The notes below the pieces were generated by a model. It worked only from the letters and a program-made list of their open reading frames with translations. It was not told where the DNA came from and did no database searches. Of a stretch of DNA of 64,000 nucleotides, positions 17,376 through 26,855 are shown piece after piece (position 1 is the first letter of the stretch; each line of letters starts with the position of its first letter). A program made the position numbers and the translations under genes. The DNA lies in contig NZ_JAENIK010000013.1 in NCBI RefSeq assembly GCF_016595465.1, positions 542,839 to 606,838 of the forward strand. Reading direction: 5' to 3'. The DNA comes from Luteolibacter yonseiensis (lineage in GTDB: Bacteria; Verrucomicrobiota; Verrucomicrobiia; Verrucomicrobiales; Akkermansiaceae).

Positions 17376-19187
17376 ATGACACCTCCGACAAAAAAAGTCC
17401 CCACAGCCGAATCTCTGGCAACCATTTCGAACGTATTGCTCAGCGCGGCCATCATCGCCGCGCTGTATTTCGGTCGGGAACTGCTGGTGCCGCTCGCGCT
17501 GGCCGCCTTGCTGACCTTCATGCTCACACCGTTGGTGAACCGGCTCCAGAGATGGATCGGCAGGATCGGAGCCGTCCTGAGCGTGGTGGCGATGATGTTC
17601 GCCGCCACCGGAGTCGCCGGCTGGGTCCTCACACGGCAGGCGGTGGATCTCGCGAACCAGCTCCCCGGATATAAGGAAAACATCCGTGCGAAGCTACGCT
17701 CCATTCAAATACCGAATGAAGGTCCGTTCACCAGGATTTCCGAGACCATGGAGGAGCTGAAAAAAGACCTCCCAGGATCCGGCAACTCCGAAACCCGTCT
17801 CAAACCGGAAGCCCTGAAAAAAGAAGACCAGCCGCCCATGCCGGTGGAGGTGGTGAGCGGCCAGGACAAGCGGGTGGAATTCGTGCAGGAGGTTGTCACC
17901 CCGGTTTTAGGCCCGTTGGGCACGGCGGGCCTGGTGGTGTTGTTGCTGGTCTTCATGCTGCTGCAGCGGGAGGACCTGCGAAACCGGATGATCCGTTTGA
18001 TCGGCCAAGGACGCATCAGCGCGACCTCGAGGGCGATGGACGACGCCGGATCGAGGGTCTCGAGATACCTGTTCATGCAGTTGGTCGTGAATGTGACCTA
18101 CGGGATCCCGGTGGCGATAGGATTGTATTTCATCGGAGTGCCGAACGCCATCCTCTGGGGCGCGCTCTCCACCGTCCTGCGTTTCATTCCTTATGTGGGT
18201 CCGTGGATCGCGGCCGGATTTCCCATCCTTCTGTCGCTGGCGGTGTCCCCCGGATGGATGGCACCCATGCTGACCATCGGCCTTTTCATCGGCCTGGAGC
18301 TCTTCAGCAACAATGTGATGGAGCCGTGGCTGTATGGTTCGAGCACGGGGGTGACGCCCATCGCCCTGATCGTCGCCGCGCTGGTCTGGACCTGGCTGTG
18401 GGGTCCGGTCGGGCTGGTACTGGCCACCCCCTTGACCGTCTGCCTCGTCGTAATGGGCCGGCACATCCCGAGGCTGGCGTTTCTCAGCATCATCCTGAGC
18501 GATGAAGAACCGCTCACTCCTGCGGAGGAATGCTACCATCGACTCCACCGTGCCGGGGAGCACGATGAAATGGAATTGGTGGACCACTATCTGAAGGCGA
18601 ACTCCACCGCCTCCTTGTTCGATTCCGTGCTTGTCCCCGTCATCACCGCCGCCGAGACAGACCATCGGGCGGGACTTCTGGAGACCGAGCAATTGGATTT
18701 CATCGAACGCGGACTGGGCGACATCCTCAACGAACTCGAAATGCGGGATGAGGTGGATCTGCGGGATTCGGAAAAGGAAATGACCGCCGCCGTCTGCATC
18801 GTTCCCGTCAGGGCCCATCGTGACCAGCTTGCCGGAGAGATGCTTGGCCACCTCCTGCGGAAAGGCGGCCACACCGCCCAGAATGGTTCCGCGAAAATGG
18901 TTTCCGGGGAGCTGGTAGGCTGGGTTCGCGAATCCCAGCCAGACGCGGTCTGCATCTCCGTGGTCGCCCCCAGTTCCAGCAGCCAGGCCCGCTACCTTTC
19001 AGCGAAGCTGCGCGCGAGTTTCCCTGCATTGAAAATCATCGTCGGTTTATGGGGCGCGGGAGAAAAGACCGCGGAAGTCACCTCACAACTTCGTGAAGCG
19101 GGAGCGGACGATGTCGTCACCACCATGGCGGCCGCGGTTGAGAGACTGGCTTTTCATGTGATCCGTCCCACCGAGGCAGTCGCATGA
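17376..19187 (+). CDS. AI-2E/PerM-family permease with C-terminal cobalamin-binding-like domain
   Basis: The first 380 residues of this 603-aa protein are an AI-2E-type (PerM/TqsA) membrane domain with about eight helices and family motifs such as PLALAALLTFMLTPLVNRL, RFIPYVGPWIAAGFP and VMEPWLYGSSTGVTPIALI. Members export small molecules or act as antiporters; the name does not prove autoinducer transport. Residues about 385-470 are a helical linker. Residues about 475-600 look like a Rossmann-type domain resembling the B12-binding domain of CarH-like regulators (GEMLGHLLRKGGHTAQNGSA, QPDAVCISVVAPSSSSQARY, IIVGLWGAG). The base-off histidine of that fold appears to be replaced by Asp. The fusion suggests a sensor or regulatory tail. 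Confidence 0.8.
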   Translation: MTPPTKKVPTAESLATISNVLLSAAIIAALYFGRELLVPLALAALLTFMLTPLVNRLQRWIGRIGAVLSVVAMMFAATGVAGWVLTRQAVDLANQLPGYKENIRAKLRSIQIPNEGPFTRISETMEELKKDLPGSGNSETRLKPEALKKEDQPPMPVEVVSGQDKRVEFVQEVVTPVLGPLGTAGLVVLLLVFMLLQREDLRNRMIRLIGQGRISATSRAMDDAGSRVSRYLFMQLVVNVTYGIPVAIGLYFIGVPNAILWGALSTVLRFIPYVGPWIAAGFPILLSLAVSPGWMAPMLTIGLFIGLELFSNNVMEPWLYGSSTGVTPIALIVAALVWTWLWGPVGLVLATPLTVCLVVMGRHIPRLAFLSIILSDEEPLTPAEECYHRLHRAGEHDEMELVDHYLKANSTASLFDSVLVPVITAAETDHRAGLLETEQLDFIERGLGDILNELEMRDEVDLRDSEKEMTAAVCIVPVRAHRDQLAGEMLGHLLRKGGHTAQNGSAKMVSGELVGWVRESQPDAVCISVVAPSSSSQARYLSAKLRASFPALKIIVGLWGAGEKTAEVTSQLREAGADDVVTTMAAAVERLAFHVIRPTEAVA

Positions 19188-19271
19188 AAGTGGTCCGCGC
19201 ATTATGCAATCCATCGTTGATGCAGCTTGCTCATCTCTTGCGTAGGCGTCGCGTCAAAAAAACATGCATAT

Positions 19272-19286
19272 CATTGTCAGACAATG
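19272..19286. promoter_or_regulatory. 15-bp palindrome upstream of the 47-aa/transglutaminase genes
   Basis: CATTGTCAGACAATG has perfect 7-bp arms around one central A. It lies about 50 bp before the 47-aa gene and 85 bp after the permease gene. It is a candidate operator for the downstream genes; no regulator is encoded nearby. Confidence 0.4.
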
Positions 19287-19337
19287 GATAACAACCTATC
19301 CACCTGATGGCACATCACCTGCGAACCAGTTGATGTT

Positions 19338-19481
19338 ATGAAAACAAACTCCAATCACAAATCGTCGGTTGCCCGTCATTTCAAACATCAATCCGGAAAA
19401 GTGGGATGGATCCTGCTTTGGTTGATCGGTGTTCCGGTGCCGGTCCTGCTGGGACTTTTCCTCATCCGCGGTTGTACATGA
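19338..19481 (+). CDS. 47-aa single-pass membrane peptide
   Basis: A short open frame with ATG encodes a basic N-terminus (KTNSNHKSSVARHFKHQSGK), one hydrophobic helix (VGWILLWLIGVPVPVLLGLF) and a short tail ending RGCT. The clean charge-then-helix pattern, stop codon and location 56 bp before a co-directional gene suggest a real small protein rather than chance. No family recognised. A protein of this type could be an accessory subunit of the adjacent membrane or envelope proteins. No clear Shine-Dalgarno sequence is present. Confidence 0.5.
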   Translation: MKTNSNHKSSVARHFKHQSGKVGWILLWLIGVPVPVLLGLFLIRGCT

Positions 19482-19537
19482 GGTCTACCGTCAGGTTCCA
19501 CCACCCGGTTTCTCATTCTCCCCACAACCCGACTCCC

Positions 19538-20389
19538 ATGAATTTCCACGTCACCTGCGAACTCGACTACCTGCTCCACGGTCCGGCCACCTTCCTCTTC
19601 GCTGTCAAATGCATCGAAACCGGTGGCCAACATATCGCCAAAGAGGCATTGTCAGTTGATCCGTTTGTTGAAATCGAAGAATTCACCCTGACGGGTGGCA
19701 TGAACCGGTTCTCCCGCTTGAAAACCCTGAATCCGGGAAACTTGAAAGTCTCATACCAAGCGGACGTCAGCAATTCGGTGCGTATCGTCCCGGTGGATTC
19801 GCTCCATGTGGACAGCCCTGGAGATCTCGCACCGGATGCGATCCCCTTTTTATTTCCAAGCCGTTACTGCCAGTCGGATCGAATCAGGGAAAAAGCCCAG
19901 GAACTTTTCGGCCATCTGGGCAGCCCTTATGCCATCGCCTCCGCTGTCAGCGACTGGATCCATGAGAACATCGCTTATGTGAGCGGGAGCTCCGGGGAAA
20001 CCTCATCCTCCATCGACACGTTGGACCAGCGGCAAGGCGTGTGCAGGGATTTCGCCCACCTCGCCATCGCTTTCTGCCGCGCGCTGAATGTCCCGGCCCG
20101 CTACGCCACCTGTTACGCCTATCAGTTGCAGCCGCCGGATTTCCACGCCTGCTTCGAGGTCTTCATCGACGGATGGTGGTATATCTTCGATGCCACCCGC
20201 CTGGCTCCCCTCAACGGACTCGTCCGCATCACCACCGGCCGGGATGCGGCGGATACCGCGGTCTGCACCATCTTCGGCAATCCGGAACTGACGCTCAGCG
20301 TGGTGAAGTGCGAGTGCCTGGATCCGGCTTTCACCCCTGTCACGCGGGACAGCCTGGCAAATGCGGGTGAGGCGATCGCCCTCCTGTAG
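19538..20389 (+). CDS. Transglutaminase-like cysteine protein (first of pair)
   Basis: A 283-aa protein with a beta-rich N-terminal domain (about 1-105) and a transglutaminase-like papain-fold core. The catalytic triad is visible: Cys near residue 169 in QGVCRDFAHLAIAFCRALN, His in FHACFEVFIDGWWYI and Asp in FDATRLAP. Bacterial members are mostly uncharacterised and are thought to act as proteases or amidases on proteins or peptides. The start at 19538 (MNFHVTCELDYLLHG) matches the family N-terminus; no signal peptide is seen. Twelve bases separate it from a second transglutaminase-like gene, a common pairing in bacteria. Confidence 0.85.
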   Translation: MNFHVTCELDYLLHGPATFLFAVKCIETGGQHIAKEALSVDPFVEIEEFTLTGGMNRFSRLKTLNPGNLKVSYQADVSNSVRIVPVDSLHVDSPGDLAPDAIPFLFPSRYCQSDRIREKAQELFGHLGSPYAIASAVSDWIHENIAYVSGSSGETSSSIDTLDQRQGVCRDFAHLAIAFCRALNVPARYATCYAYQLQPPDFHACFEVFIDGWWYIFDATRLAPLNGLVRITTGRDAADTAVCTIFGNPELTLSVVKCECLDPAFTPVTRDSLANAGEAIALL

Positions 20390-20401
20390 CAAAACCTTCC
20401 C

Positions 20402-21301
20402 ATGAAAATTTTCAATGCCCCGCCGGAAACGTGGGAGCGGATCCAACTGATCCACGAAACCAGCTACACTTACACCCAGCCGGTCCGTTTCCTGACCCAT
20501 CGGCTGGTGCTACGACCGCGCGAGGGACACGATATCCGGCTCCACTCAATGAGTCTGACGACAAATCCGCCATCCCAGATCCGCTGGCACAGGGACCTTC
20601 TGGACAACTCCATCGCCGTCGCGACCTTCGAGGAAACGGCGGACGAATTGCGGATTCACAGCGAGTTCACCATCAGCGTCCCGCCGGCAGCGGTTGAAAA
20701 GGCTCCGCCGATCTATGTTCCCCATCCCTCCCTGGTGTCCGGCATCGAACAACTCGCCGCCACGCCGTATCTCCAATACATCTACCCGCCGGAGGCCGGG
20801 CAACTCCGCCAATGGTTTTCCTCAACCGGCCTCGCGCCCTCGCCCGGGACTAACAGCGCGATTTTCGACGATCTTGCCATTCTGATCCACCGCGTCATCC
20901 GCTACAACAGACGCGAGGAAACGGGCGTGCAATCCCCTTCTGAAACGCTGCGCCTCGCTTCCGGTTCGTGCCGCGACATGGCCGTGCTGATGATCGAGAC
21001 CAGCCGCTCGCTCGGTTATCCCGCCAGATTCGTGAGCGGCTATCTGGAAAGCGCGAACTCGAAGGTCGGCCGCGGCTCGACCCACGCCTGGGCGGAAGTC
21101 TATCTCCCGGACCACGGGTGGACCGGCTACGATCCATCCATTGGCAAGCGCGTCGGTCCGGGACACATCGCCGTGGGGGTCAGCCATCACCCGCGCGGGG
21201 TGATGCCGGTGACCGGCGGCTTCAGCGGGCTTTCCGGTGTGGGCAGCTCGCTGAAGGTCAACATCACCACCACGCGGCTGCCGCCAGAGTCGCCGCAATA
21301 A
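20402..21301 (+). CDS. Transglutaminase-like protein with bacterial N-terminal domain (second of pair)
   Basis: This 299-aa protein begins with the bacterial transglutaminase-like N-terminal domain (IQLIHETSYTYTQPV, HRLVLRPREGHD), about residues 14-95. It is followed by the catalytic core with Cys in SGSCRDMAVLMIETSRSLGY, His in STHAWAEVYLPDHGW and Asp in YDPSIGKRVG. The N-terminal domain distinguishes it from the preceding protein, so the pair is not a simple tandem duplication. A glycine-rich segment (GVMPVTGGFSGLSGVGSSL) precedes the C-terminal strand. Cytoplasmic by prediction. Translation is probably coupled to the upstream gene. Confidence 0.87.
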   Translation: MKIFNAPPETWERIQLIHETSYTYTQPVRFLTHRLVLRPREGHDIRLHSMSLTTNPPSQIRWHRDLLDNSIAVATFEETADELRIHSEFTISVPPAAVEKAPPIYVPHPSLVSGIEQLAATPYLQYIYPPEAGQLRQWFSSTGLAPSPGTNSAIFDDLAILIHRVIRYNRREETGVQSPSETLRLASGSCRDMAVLMIETSRSLGYPARFVSGYLESANSKVGRGSTHAWAEVYLPDHGWTGYDPSIGKRVGPGHIAVGVSHHPRGVMPVTGGFSGLSGVGSSLKVNITTTRLPPESPQ

Positions 21302-21398
21302 GTGGAATCCGTTTCGTATACATCTCTTCCGCCGGAGGAGCGACGTTGTCGCCGCTCCTCCTGATCCCGGCCATGACAGCCCGGATTCGTTTCATGCA

Positions 21399-22802
21399 TC
21401 AGACATCAAACCCGAAATGCCTCTTGGCATTTCCGAAACAGATATCGCCTACAAGTTTCGAAAGCGCCTCGAAGTCATCCGGCAGTTCTCCCCGGTCGGC
21501 CTCTCCGCCGATGAGGTTGCAAAGGATCCGGCGGAAATATTCGTGGCGGGGGAAGGACAGGAACGACCTCGAATCGGTCAGCATGCCCACAAAGCGCGAG
21601 AGCAGTCCGGTCGCGGAAAGTGCGTCGAGCTGGAGTTCCATCCCGTTTTTCTGATCGAGGAACCACCAGCCGGAACCGAACTGGATTTTCCCCGCGACAG
21701 TCCCGTCCTGGAAGACTCCGGTGAGGCAGGCAAAAAGGTAGTTGTCCCGGGGATTCAGGTTGTAGAGCACGATCTTCGGCAGCGAGTCGCTGCTGGCCAG
21801 CGCGTCGAGATACGAGACCAGCCCTTCGCCCTGACGGGTGTCGCCGATGGTGTCATAGCCCGTGTCCGGCCCGAGTTTTCCGGCCATGCGCGAATTGATG
21901 TTCCGGAACGCTCCAAGATGAAGCTGCTTGGTCCAGCCCTTCGCCGCATCCAGTTGGCCGAAGAAGACCATGAGATAGAATGAAAACTTCTCCTTTTCGT
22001 CCGCGGACGCCGCCTTGCCCGAACGGGCGCGCTCGAAGATCATCGCCGCCTCCTCGTCCGTGCAACGCTGGGCAGGCAGGCAATCCATCCCGTGGTCCGA
22101 CAGGCGCGCGCCCGCCTCATGGAAATCGTCATGCCGCTTCTGTAGCGCGGACAAGAGGTCGGACAAATGGACGATGGAGGTGTTCGCCGTGGCCTCGAGT
22201 TTCGCCAGCCATGGATTGAGCAGGTCCGGGCGATCCACCAGCATCGCCTTGTCCGGGCGGAAGGTGGGGACGACCAGTGTCTTCAAGTCCGAGGCGGCGA
22301 TGGCCAGGTGGTCATCAAGTGAATCCGCCGGGTCATCCGTGGTTCCCACCACCCGCACATCAAATTTGTTCAACAGCCCGTGGGTGGAGAAATCCGCCTC
22401 CGCGAGGGTGGCGTTCGTGCGGTCCCAGATCTCGTCCGCGGTGGCTGGTGTCAGCAGCTTGTCGATGCCGAAGTAGCGTTGCAGTTCGATGTGCGTCCAG
22501 TGGTGGATGGGATTGCGCAGCGTGTAGGGCACGGTCTCAGCCCACGCCTGGAATTTCTCGCGCGGAGTTGAGTCACCCGTGATCAGATCCTCGTCCACAC
22601 CGTTCGCACGCATGAGACGCCACTTGTAGTGGTCTCCACCGAGCCAGATGTCGGAGATGTTCGCCCAGCGGTGGTTGGTGGCGATTTCCCGGGGGGAAAG
22701 GTGACAGTGGTAGTCGATGATCGGCTGATCCTTCGCAACTTCATGGAAGAGCCGGCGGGCCGTCGGAGAGTAGAGCAGAAAGTTTTCGTCAAGGTATGCC
22801 AT
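21399..22802 (-). CDS. uxaC: Glucuronate/galacturonate isomerase
   Basis: UxaC converts D-glucuronate to D-fructuronate and D-galacturonate to D-tagaturonate, feeding uronic acids into central metabolism. The 467-aa sequence matches the family in length and in motifs: DYHCHLSPREIA (metal-binding histidines), NPIHHWTHIELQRYFGI, RVVGTTDDPADSLDDH, the C-terminal YNLNPRDNYLFACLTG and SFPRHEYFRRILCNLIG. The other uronate genes (uxaB, uxuA, kdgK) are not nearby. Its role fits the predicted glycan-degrading enzymes elsewhere in the window, since glycosaminoglycans and pectins release uronic acids. Confidence 0.94.
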   Translation of the reverse strand: MAYLDENFLLYSPTARRLFHEVAKDQPIIDYHCHLSPREIATNHRWANISDIWLGGDHYKWRLMRANGVDEDLITGDSTPREKFQAWAETVPYTLRNPIHHWTHIELQRYFGIDKLLTPATADEIWDRTNATLAEADFSTHGLLNKFDVRVVGTTDDPADSLDDHLAIAASDLKTLVVPTFRPDKAMLVDRPDLLNPWLAKLEATANTSIVHLSDLLSALQKRHDDFHEAGARLSDHGMDCLPAQRCTDEEAAMIFERARSGKAASADEKEKFSFYLMVFFGQLDAAKGWTKQLHLGAFRNINSRMAGKLGPDTGYDTIGDTRQGEGLVSYLDALASSDSLPKIVLYNLNPRDNYLFACLTGVFQDGTVAGKIQFGSGWWFLDQKNGMELQLDALSATGLLSRFVGMLTDSRSFLSFPRHEYFRRILCNLIGGEADRGELPDDFEALSKLVGDICFGNAKRHFGFDV

Positions 22803-22932
22803 TGCGCCTCTATTCCACCCGGCCAGCCGCCCGGGGCAAGAGATAAAATGGAGTAATGCGGAAAGCCGGCCGCGCCGGCTCAGCTCAACTGTGGGATCGG
22901 AGAAAAGCGCGGGAAGTCCAACCGCCTCGTCA

Positions 22933-23817
22933 TCAGCGGATCTCCACCTCGTTGCCCACCCGGGTCAGCAGGCTGATCTCCTCCATGTCCTGCGAGCGGA
23001 TGACGATGCCCCGGGGGGCGTCCTCACCGGCGCCGCTGGCACCACGGATCTGGAGGGTGGGCTTCGCGAGTTGGATGACCTTTTCGGCAGCCCGGTAGTC
23101 CTTCGACTGCGGCTGCACGCGATGGCCGTCGAGTTCGGCGGCTTTTGAAGCGATGGTGGTCTTCCCCTTCGCCGGCGGGGTAGCGGCCATGTGGAGAATG
23201 GGATACTCGCGGACGAACTTTCCATCATCCCAAACGGAGATCGATTTGCGCTGCGGCTCGATGAGCAGGCGGAACTCGAGCGGCATGACAATGAGCTCCT
23301 CGCCGGGCTGGATGTTTTTCAGCTCCATCATGCCATTCAGGAACATGATCATGTCGAGCGTGGTCTTGTATTGGCTGGCGATGCCCAGGAAGGAGTTCCC
23401 CCTCTTGACGATGTGGGATTTTTTTCCCTCCATCCGCTTGGTCGAGAGGATTTCATCAAGGTTCATCTCTCCGACGATGCGCCGGGCGGTGGGCGCGGCA
23501 GAGGAGGTCGGGTAAACGTTGACAATGGCGGTGAGCTTTTCGCGGGCTTCGGCGAGCTCGCCGAGAGCGAGCAGCTCATGGGCTTTCTGGAAGGCCTTCT
23601 CACCGGGATCGATGTCCGGAAGCTCGGTGGAATCAAGCATCTTCGCGAAGTCGGCGTCCGGCTGCGTGCCGATGACTTCGGCCGGGTTCGGGATGATTTT
23701 CGCAAACAGCCCGTCAAGCGGCGCGACGAGGATGTGATAGGCCAGGGCTCCCGTGAAGGCCATGACGACCATGACACCCAACGCGGCGAATAGCTTGAAA
23801 ACCGTCCAAAGGCTCAT
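22933..23817 (-). CDS. LysM protein with L,D-transpeptidase-like domain lacking the catalytic cysteine
   Basis: The 294-aa product has an N-terminal transmembrane helix (about 7-30), a linker with helical repeat character, a LysM peptidoglycan-binding module (about 135-180: HIVKRGNSFLGIASQYKTTL) and a C-terminal YkuD-like fold. In that fold the TPPAKGKTTI segment parallels TPTPKGNFTI of the active-looking enzyme at 30123-30803. The active-site HGCIR of that enzyme is replaced here by RGIVIR, around residue 267. Nucleophilic Cys and partner His are therefore both absent, so this should be a non-catalytic wall-binding protein. It is six bases downstream of the unknown gene at 23824-24360. Confidence 0.75.
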   Translation of the reverse strand: MSLWTVFKLFAALGVMVVMAFTGALAYHILVAPLDGLFAKIIPNPAEVIGTQPDADFAKMLDSTELPDIDPGEKAFQKAHELLALGELAEAREKLTAIVNVYPTSSAAPTARRIVGEMNLDEILSTKRMEGKKSHIVKRGNSFLGIASQYKTTLDMIMFLNGMMELKNIQPGEELIVMPLEFRLLIEPQRKSISVWDDGKFVREYPILHMAATPPAKGKTTIASKAAELDGHRVQPQSKDYRAAEKVIQLAKPTLQIRGASGAGEDAPRGIVIRSQDMEEISLLTRVGNEVEIR

Positions 23818-23823
23818 GGGAGA

Positions 23824-24360
23824 TCAGATAAGTCCGCGGCGCTTGAAATCAAAGGCATTGATCTCATGGGAGCGGAGGATCATTTCGAAGGAGAATTTGA
23901 GAATGGAGATTTCCCACGCGTCGTCCACACCCTCGATGACGGCGCGGGCGGGATTTCCCGTCTTGCGGATGTCCTCCAGCACGCGCTCGCGCACGGAGTC
24001 CAGGGTGTCGTGGATGATTTCCTCGTGAACATGCCCACGCTTGAACTGGAAACCATATTGGAGGAACGCGAGGTCCTTGCCCTCGGCCCGGAGTTTTTCC
24101 ACCAGTTTGTCGAACCGCGCCCGGGCGGACGGGTCGAAGCCTTCCAGCTTCACCTCGTTATAGGCCGCGGGCCGGAGGATGCGCGGGCGCATGGCCTCCA
24201 CCTCCCCGGTGCGGATGCGGACCTCGCCGGCACGGTCCATGAGCTCGCTGATGAGCTGGAACTCGAAACGCGTCTCTCCGAAGGTATCAATGCGGCGGTC
24301 CGGCTCGTGAAGAACCTTGGTGGTTTCCAGCGCGTATTGAATGTCGTCCGGTGTGTGCAT
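23824..24360 (-). CDS. Conserved-looking hypothetical protein
   Basis: A 178-aa soluble protein without signal peptide or membrane segment. It is highly charged, with a predicted mix of helix and strand (RFEFQLISELMDRAGEVRIR, AFLQYGFQFKRGHVHEEI). I do not recognise a family. Coding status is supported by its snug spacing to the LysM gene downstream (6 bp) and its balanced composition. An acpP terminator lies just upstream, so its transcript starts in the short gap 24361-24400 or arises by read-through. Confidence 0.65.
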   Translation of the reverse strand: MHTPDDIQYALETTKVLHEPDRRIDTFGETRFEFQLISELMDRAGEVRIRTGEVEAMRPRILRPAAYNEVKLEGFDPSARARFDKLVEKLRAEGKDLAFLQYGFQFKRGHVHEEIIHDTLDSVRERVLEDIRKTGNPARAVIEGVDDAWEISILKFSFEMILRSHEINAFDFKRRGLI

Positions 24361-24392
24361 GTGCGGTGAATTGTCACCCGGCTGTGGCGAAT

Positions 24393-24434
24393 TGCAAAGA
24401 AAAGGGCGGACACCTTTCTAGGAGCCCGCCCTTT
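24393..24434 (-). terminator. Rho-independent terminator of acpP
   Basis: A 9-bp perfect stem, AAAGGGCGG (24401-24409) with CCGCCCTTT (24426-24434), has a 16-base loop. On the minus strand it is followed by TTTTCTTTGC. It lies 24 bp after the acpP stop. Confidence 0.7.
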
Positions 24435-24457
24435 CACAAAGCGTCCGCCTACCGCTA

Positions 24458-24700
24458 TCAGGCTTGCTGGCTGGTGATGTAGGTGACGACGTCACCGACA
24501 GCCTGGAGCTTCTCAGCTTCTTCGTCCGGCACTTCGATGTCGAACTCCTCTTCGAATGCCATCACGAGCTCGACGGTGTCGAGTGAATCGGCGCCGAGAT
24601 CTTCGACGAATTTTGCTTCGAGGGTGACTTGATCAGCGTTGACGCCAAGTTGGTCCACGATGATGTCCTTTACACGGGCTTCGATACTTTTTTCTGACAT
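24458..24700 (-). CDS. acpP: Acyl carrier protein
   Basis: The 80-aa acidic ACP carries growing acyl chains in type II fatty acid synthesis. The phosphopantetheine attachment site is Ser39 in the canonical GADSLDTVELVMAFEEEF motif. The flanking helices and length are typical. It is not embedded in a fab cluster here; a hairpin terminator follows it and an unrelated membrane protein gene lies upstream, so it is probably monocistronic. No strong Shine-Dalgarno sequence precedes the ATG, unexpected for such an abundant protein. Confidence 0.95.
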   Translation of the reverse strand: MSEKSIEARVKDIIVDQLGVNADQVTLEAKFVEDLGADSLDTVELVMAFEEEFDIEVPDEEAEKLQAVGDVVTYITSQQA

Positions 24701-24818
24701 GAGTTGCTATAGTTGAGGGTTGGGGTTGGCGTTGGGCTTGGTTATCGCTTGCTGACGGCACTTGGCAACCTCGAAAACGAATCGGAAGGCGGAAAAGCGC
24801 GGGCGGCGGAAATTTCGG

Positions 24819-25643
24819 TCAGCCGGGCTTCGTCTCCCCGTCAGCCGGGGTATTTTCCGTGACGCGGGCGTATTCAATGATTTCCCCGGAAAAATGTGCC
24901 CGGATCCGCTGCATCAGGCGTTCGGCCGGCTCGTCCTGCTCTTTTTTGAATCCACCGTAGGTGAGGCCGTCGATGCGGATCCTCCCTTTCCCGGAAGCGC
25001 CGTCGTAATCGATGAAGGCGAGCCCCTTGGTCTCCCACTTGCGAAGGTCGAGTTTTTTCAAATCCCCGAACGGCACGCGCCTGCCCTGCTGGGTGGTGAC
25101 GGCCTCGCCATCCACGGAAATCGTGCGGCGGAGGGTGCGGAGAAGGATGAACGCGGCGACCAGCGAGAGCGCTGAACAGATGTAGAAGACGATCCATTGC
25201 TCGCGGATTTTCTGTGCGGTGTAAGCCTCTTCCGGCGGTGAGGCGGCAAGACCGTGCTCCTTGGAATACTCGCGCCACAAGATGTTCCATTGCAACGGCT
25301 TCATTCGCTCATAGTCGTGCAGCACGGCGGGCCACGGCATCGGCAGCTTAATATCCGCGGGCAGCACGTAGGGATCTTCCGGAAACAGGACGGACTGCTT
25401 CTCCGCATACGCCTTCCACTCCGCGGCGGTGAGCGTGCCGCCGGCGTTCATTTTGGAGAAATCCTCCTTGGCGGCGCGTTCGAAGGTCTTGTTGAGATAA
25501 AACACCTCGTTCTTTTTCCGGTAACCGGTCAGACCGTCCTTATAGAACAGCACGGAAAAAACCCCGAACATGAGCAACATCACCACCGCGCGGAGGAGAA
25601 ACCAGGGCGTGGGCTTACAGACGATTGTTTCGGACGGAGTCAT
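24819..25643 (-). CDS. Membrane protein of unknown function with two transmembrane helices
   Basis: A 274-aa protein. One transmembrane helix lies near residues 15-35 (FLLRAVVMLLMFGVFSVLFY) and a second near 152-172 (WIVFYICSALSLVAAFILL), giving a predicted extracytoplasmic middle region of about 115 residues. The C-terminal part (about 175-270) looks like a PH-like beta-sandwich (RTISVDGEAVTTQQGRRVPF, FGDLKKLDLRKWETKGLAFI), a guess from strand pattern. The ATG at 25643 is chosen over an upstream start at 25685. It is divergent from fba. Confidence 0.6.
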   Translation of the reverse strand: MTPSETIVCKPTPWFLLRAVVMLLMFGVFSVLFYKDGLTGYRKKNEVFYLNKTFERAAKEDFSKMNAGGTLTAAEWKAYAEKQSVLFPEDPYVLPADIKLPMPWPAVLHDYERMKPLQWNILWREYSKEHGLAASPPEEAYTAQKIREQWIVFYICSALSLVAAFILLRTLRRTISVDGEAVTTQQGRRVPFGDLKKLDLRKWETKGLAFIDYDGASGKGRIRIDGLTYGGFKKEQDEPAERLMQRIRAHFSGEIIEYARVTENTPADGETKPG

Positions 25644-25764
25644 CGGGCTGGTCAAGAAACAACCCGGATGAGGATCGGTTGGCAAGCCACAAGCCGCCCG
25701 TTGCGAGGATTTCCCAGTATTCCCGCTTGTCCTTCCGGTACGGGTTCGTTATGGAATCCGCCCC

Positions 25765-26796
<1,032 letters not shown>

Positions 26797-26820
26797 TCTC
26801 ATTCATTCTATTGATTCACG

Positions 26821-26853
26821 AAAAGGCGGCTTCCTCACGGAGGCCGCTTTTTT
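26821..26853. terminator. Terminator between convergent fba and the 242-aa secreted protein gene
   Basis: A 9-bp stem GCGGCTTCC...GGAGGCCGC (26826-26847, one G-T pair) with a 4-base loop is flanked by AAAA on the left and TTTTTT on the right. This makes a good rho-independent terminator for fba and possibly for the opposite strand. Confidence 0.8.
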
Positions 26854-26855
26854 CA

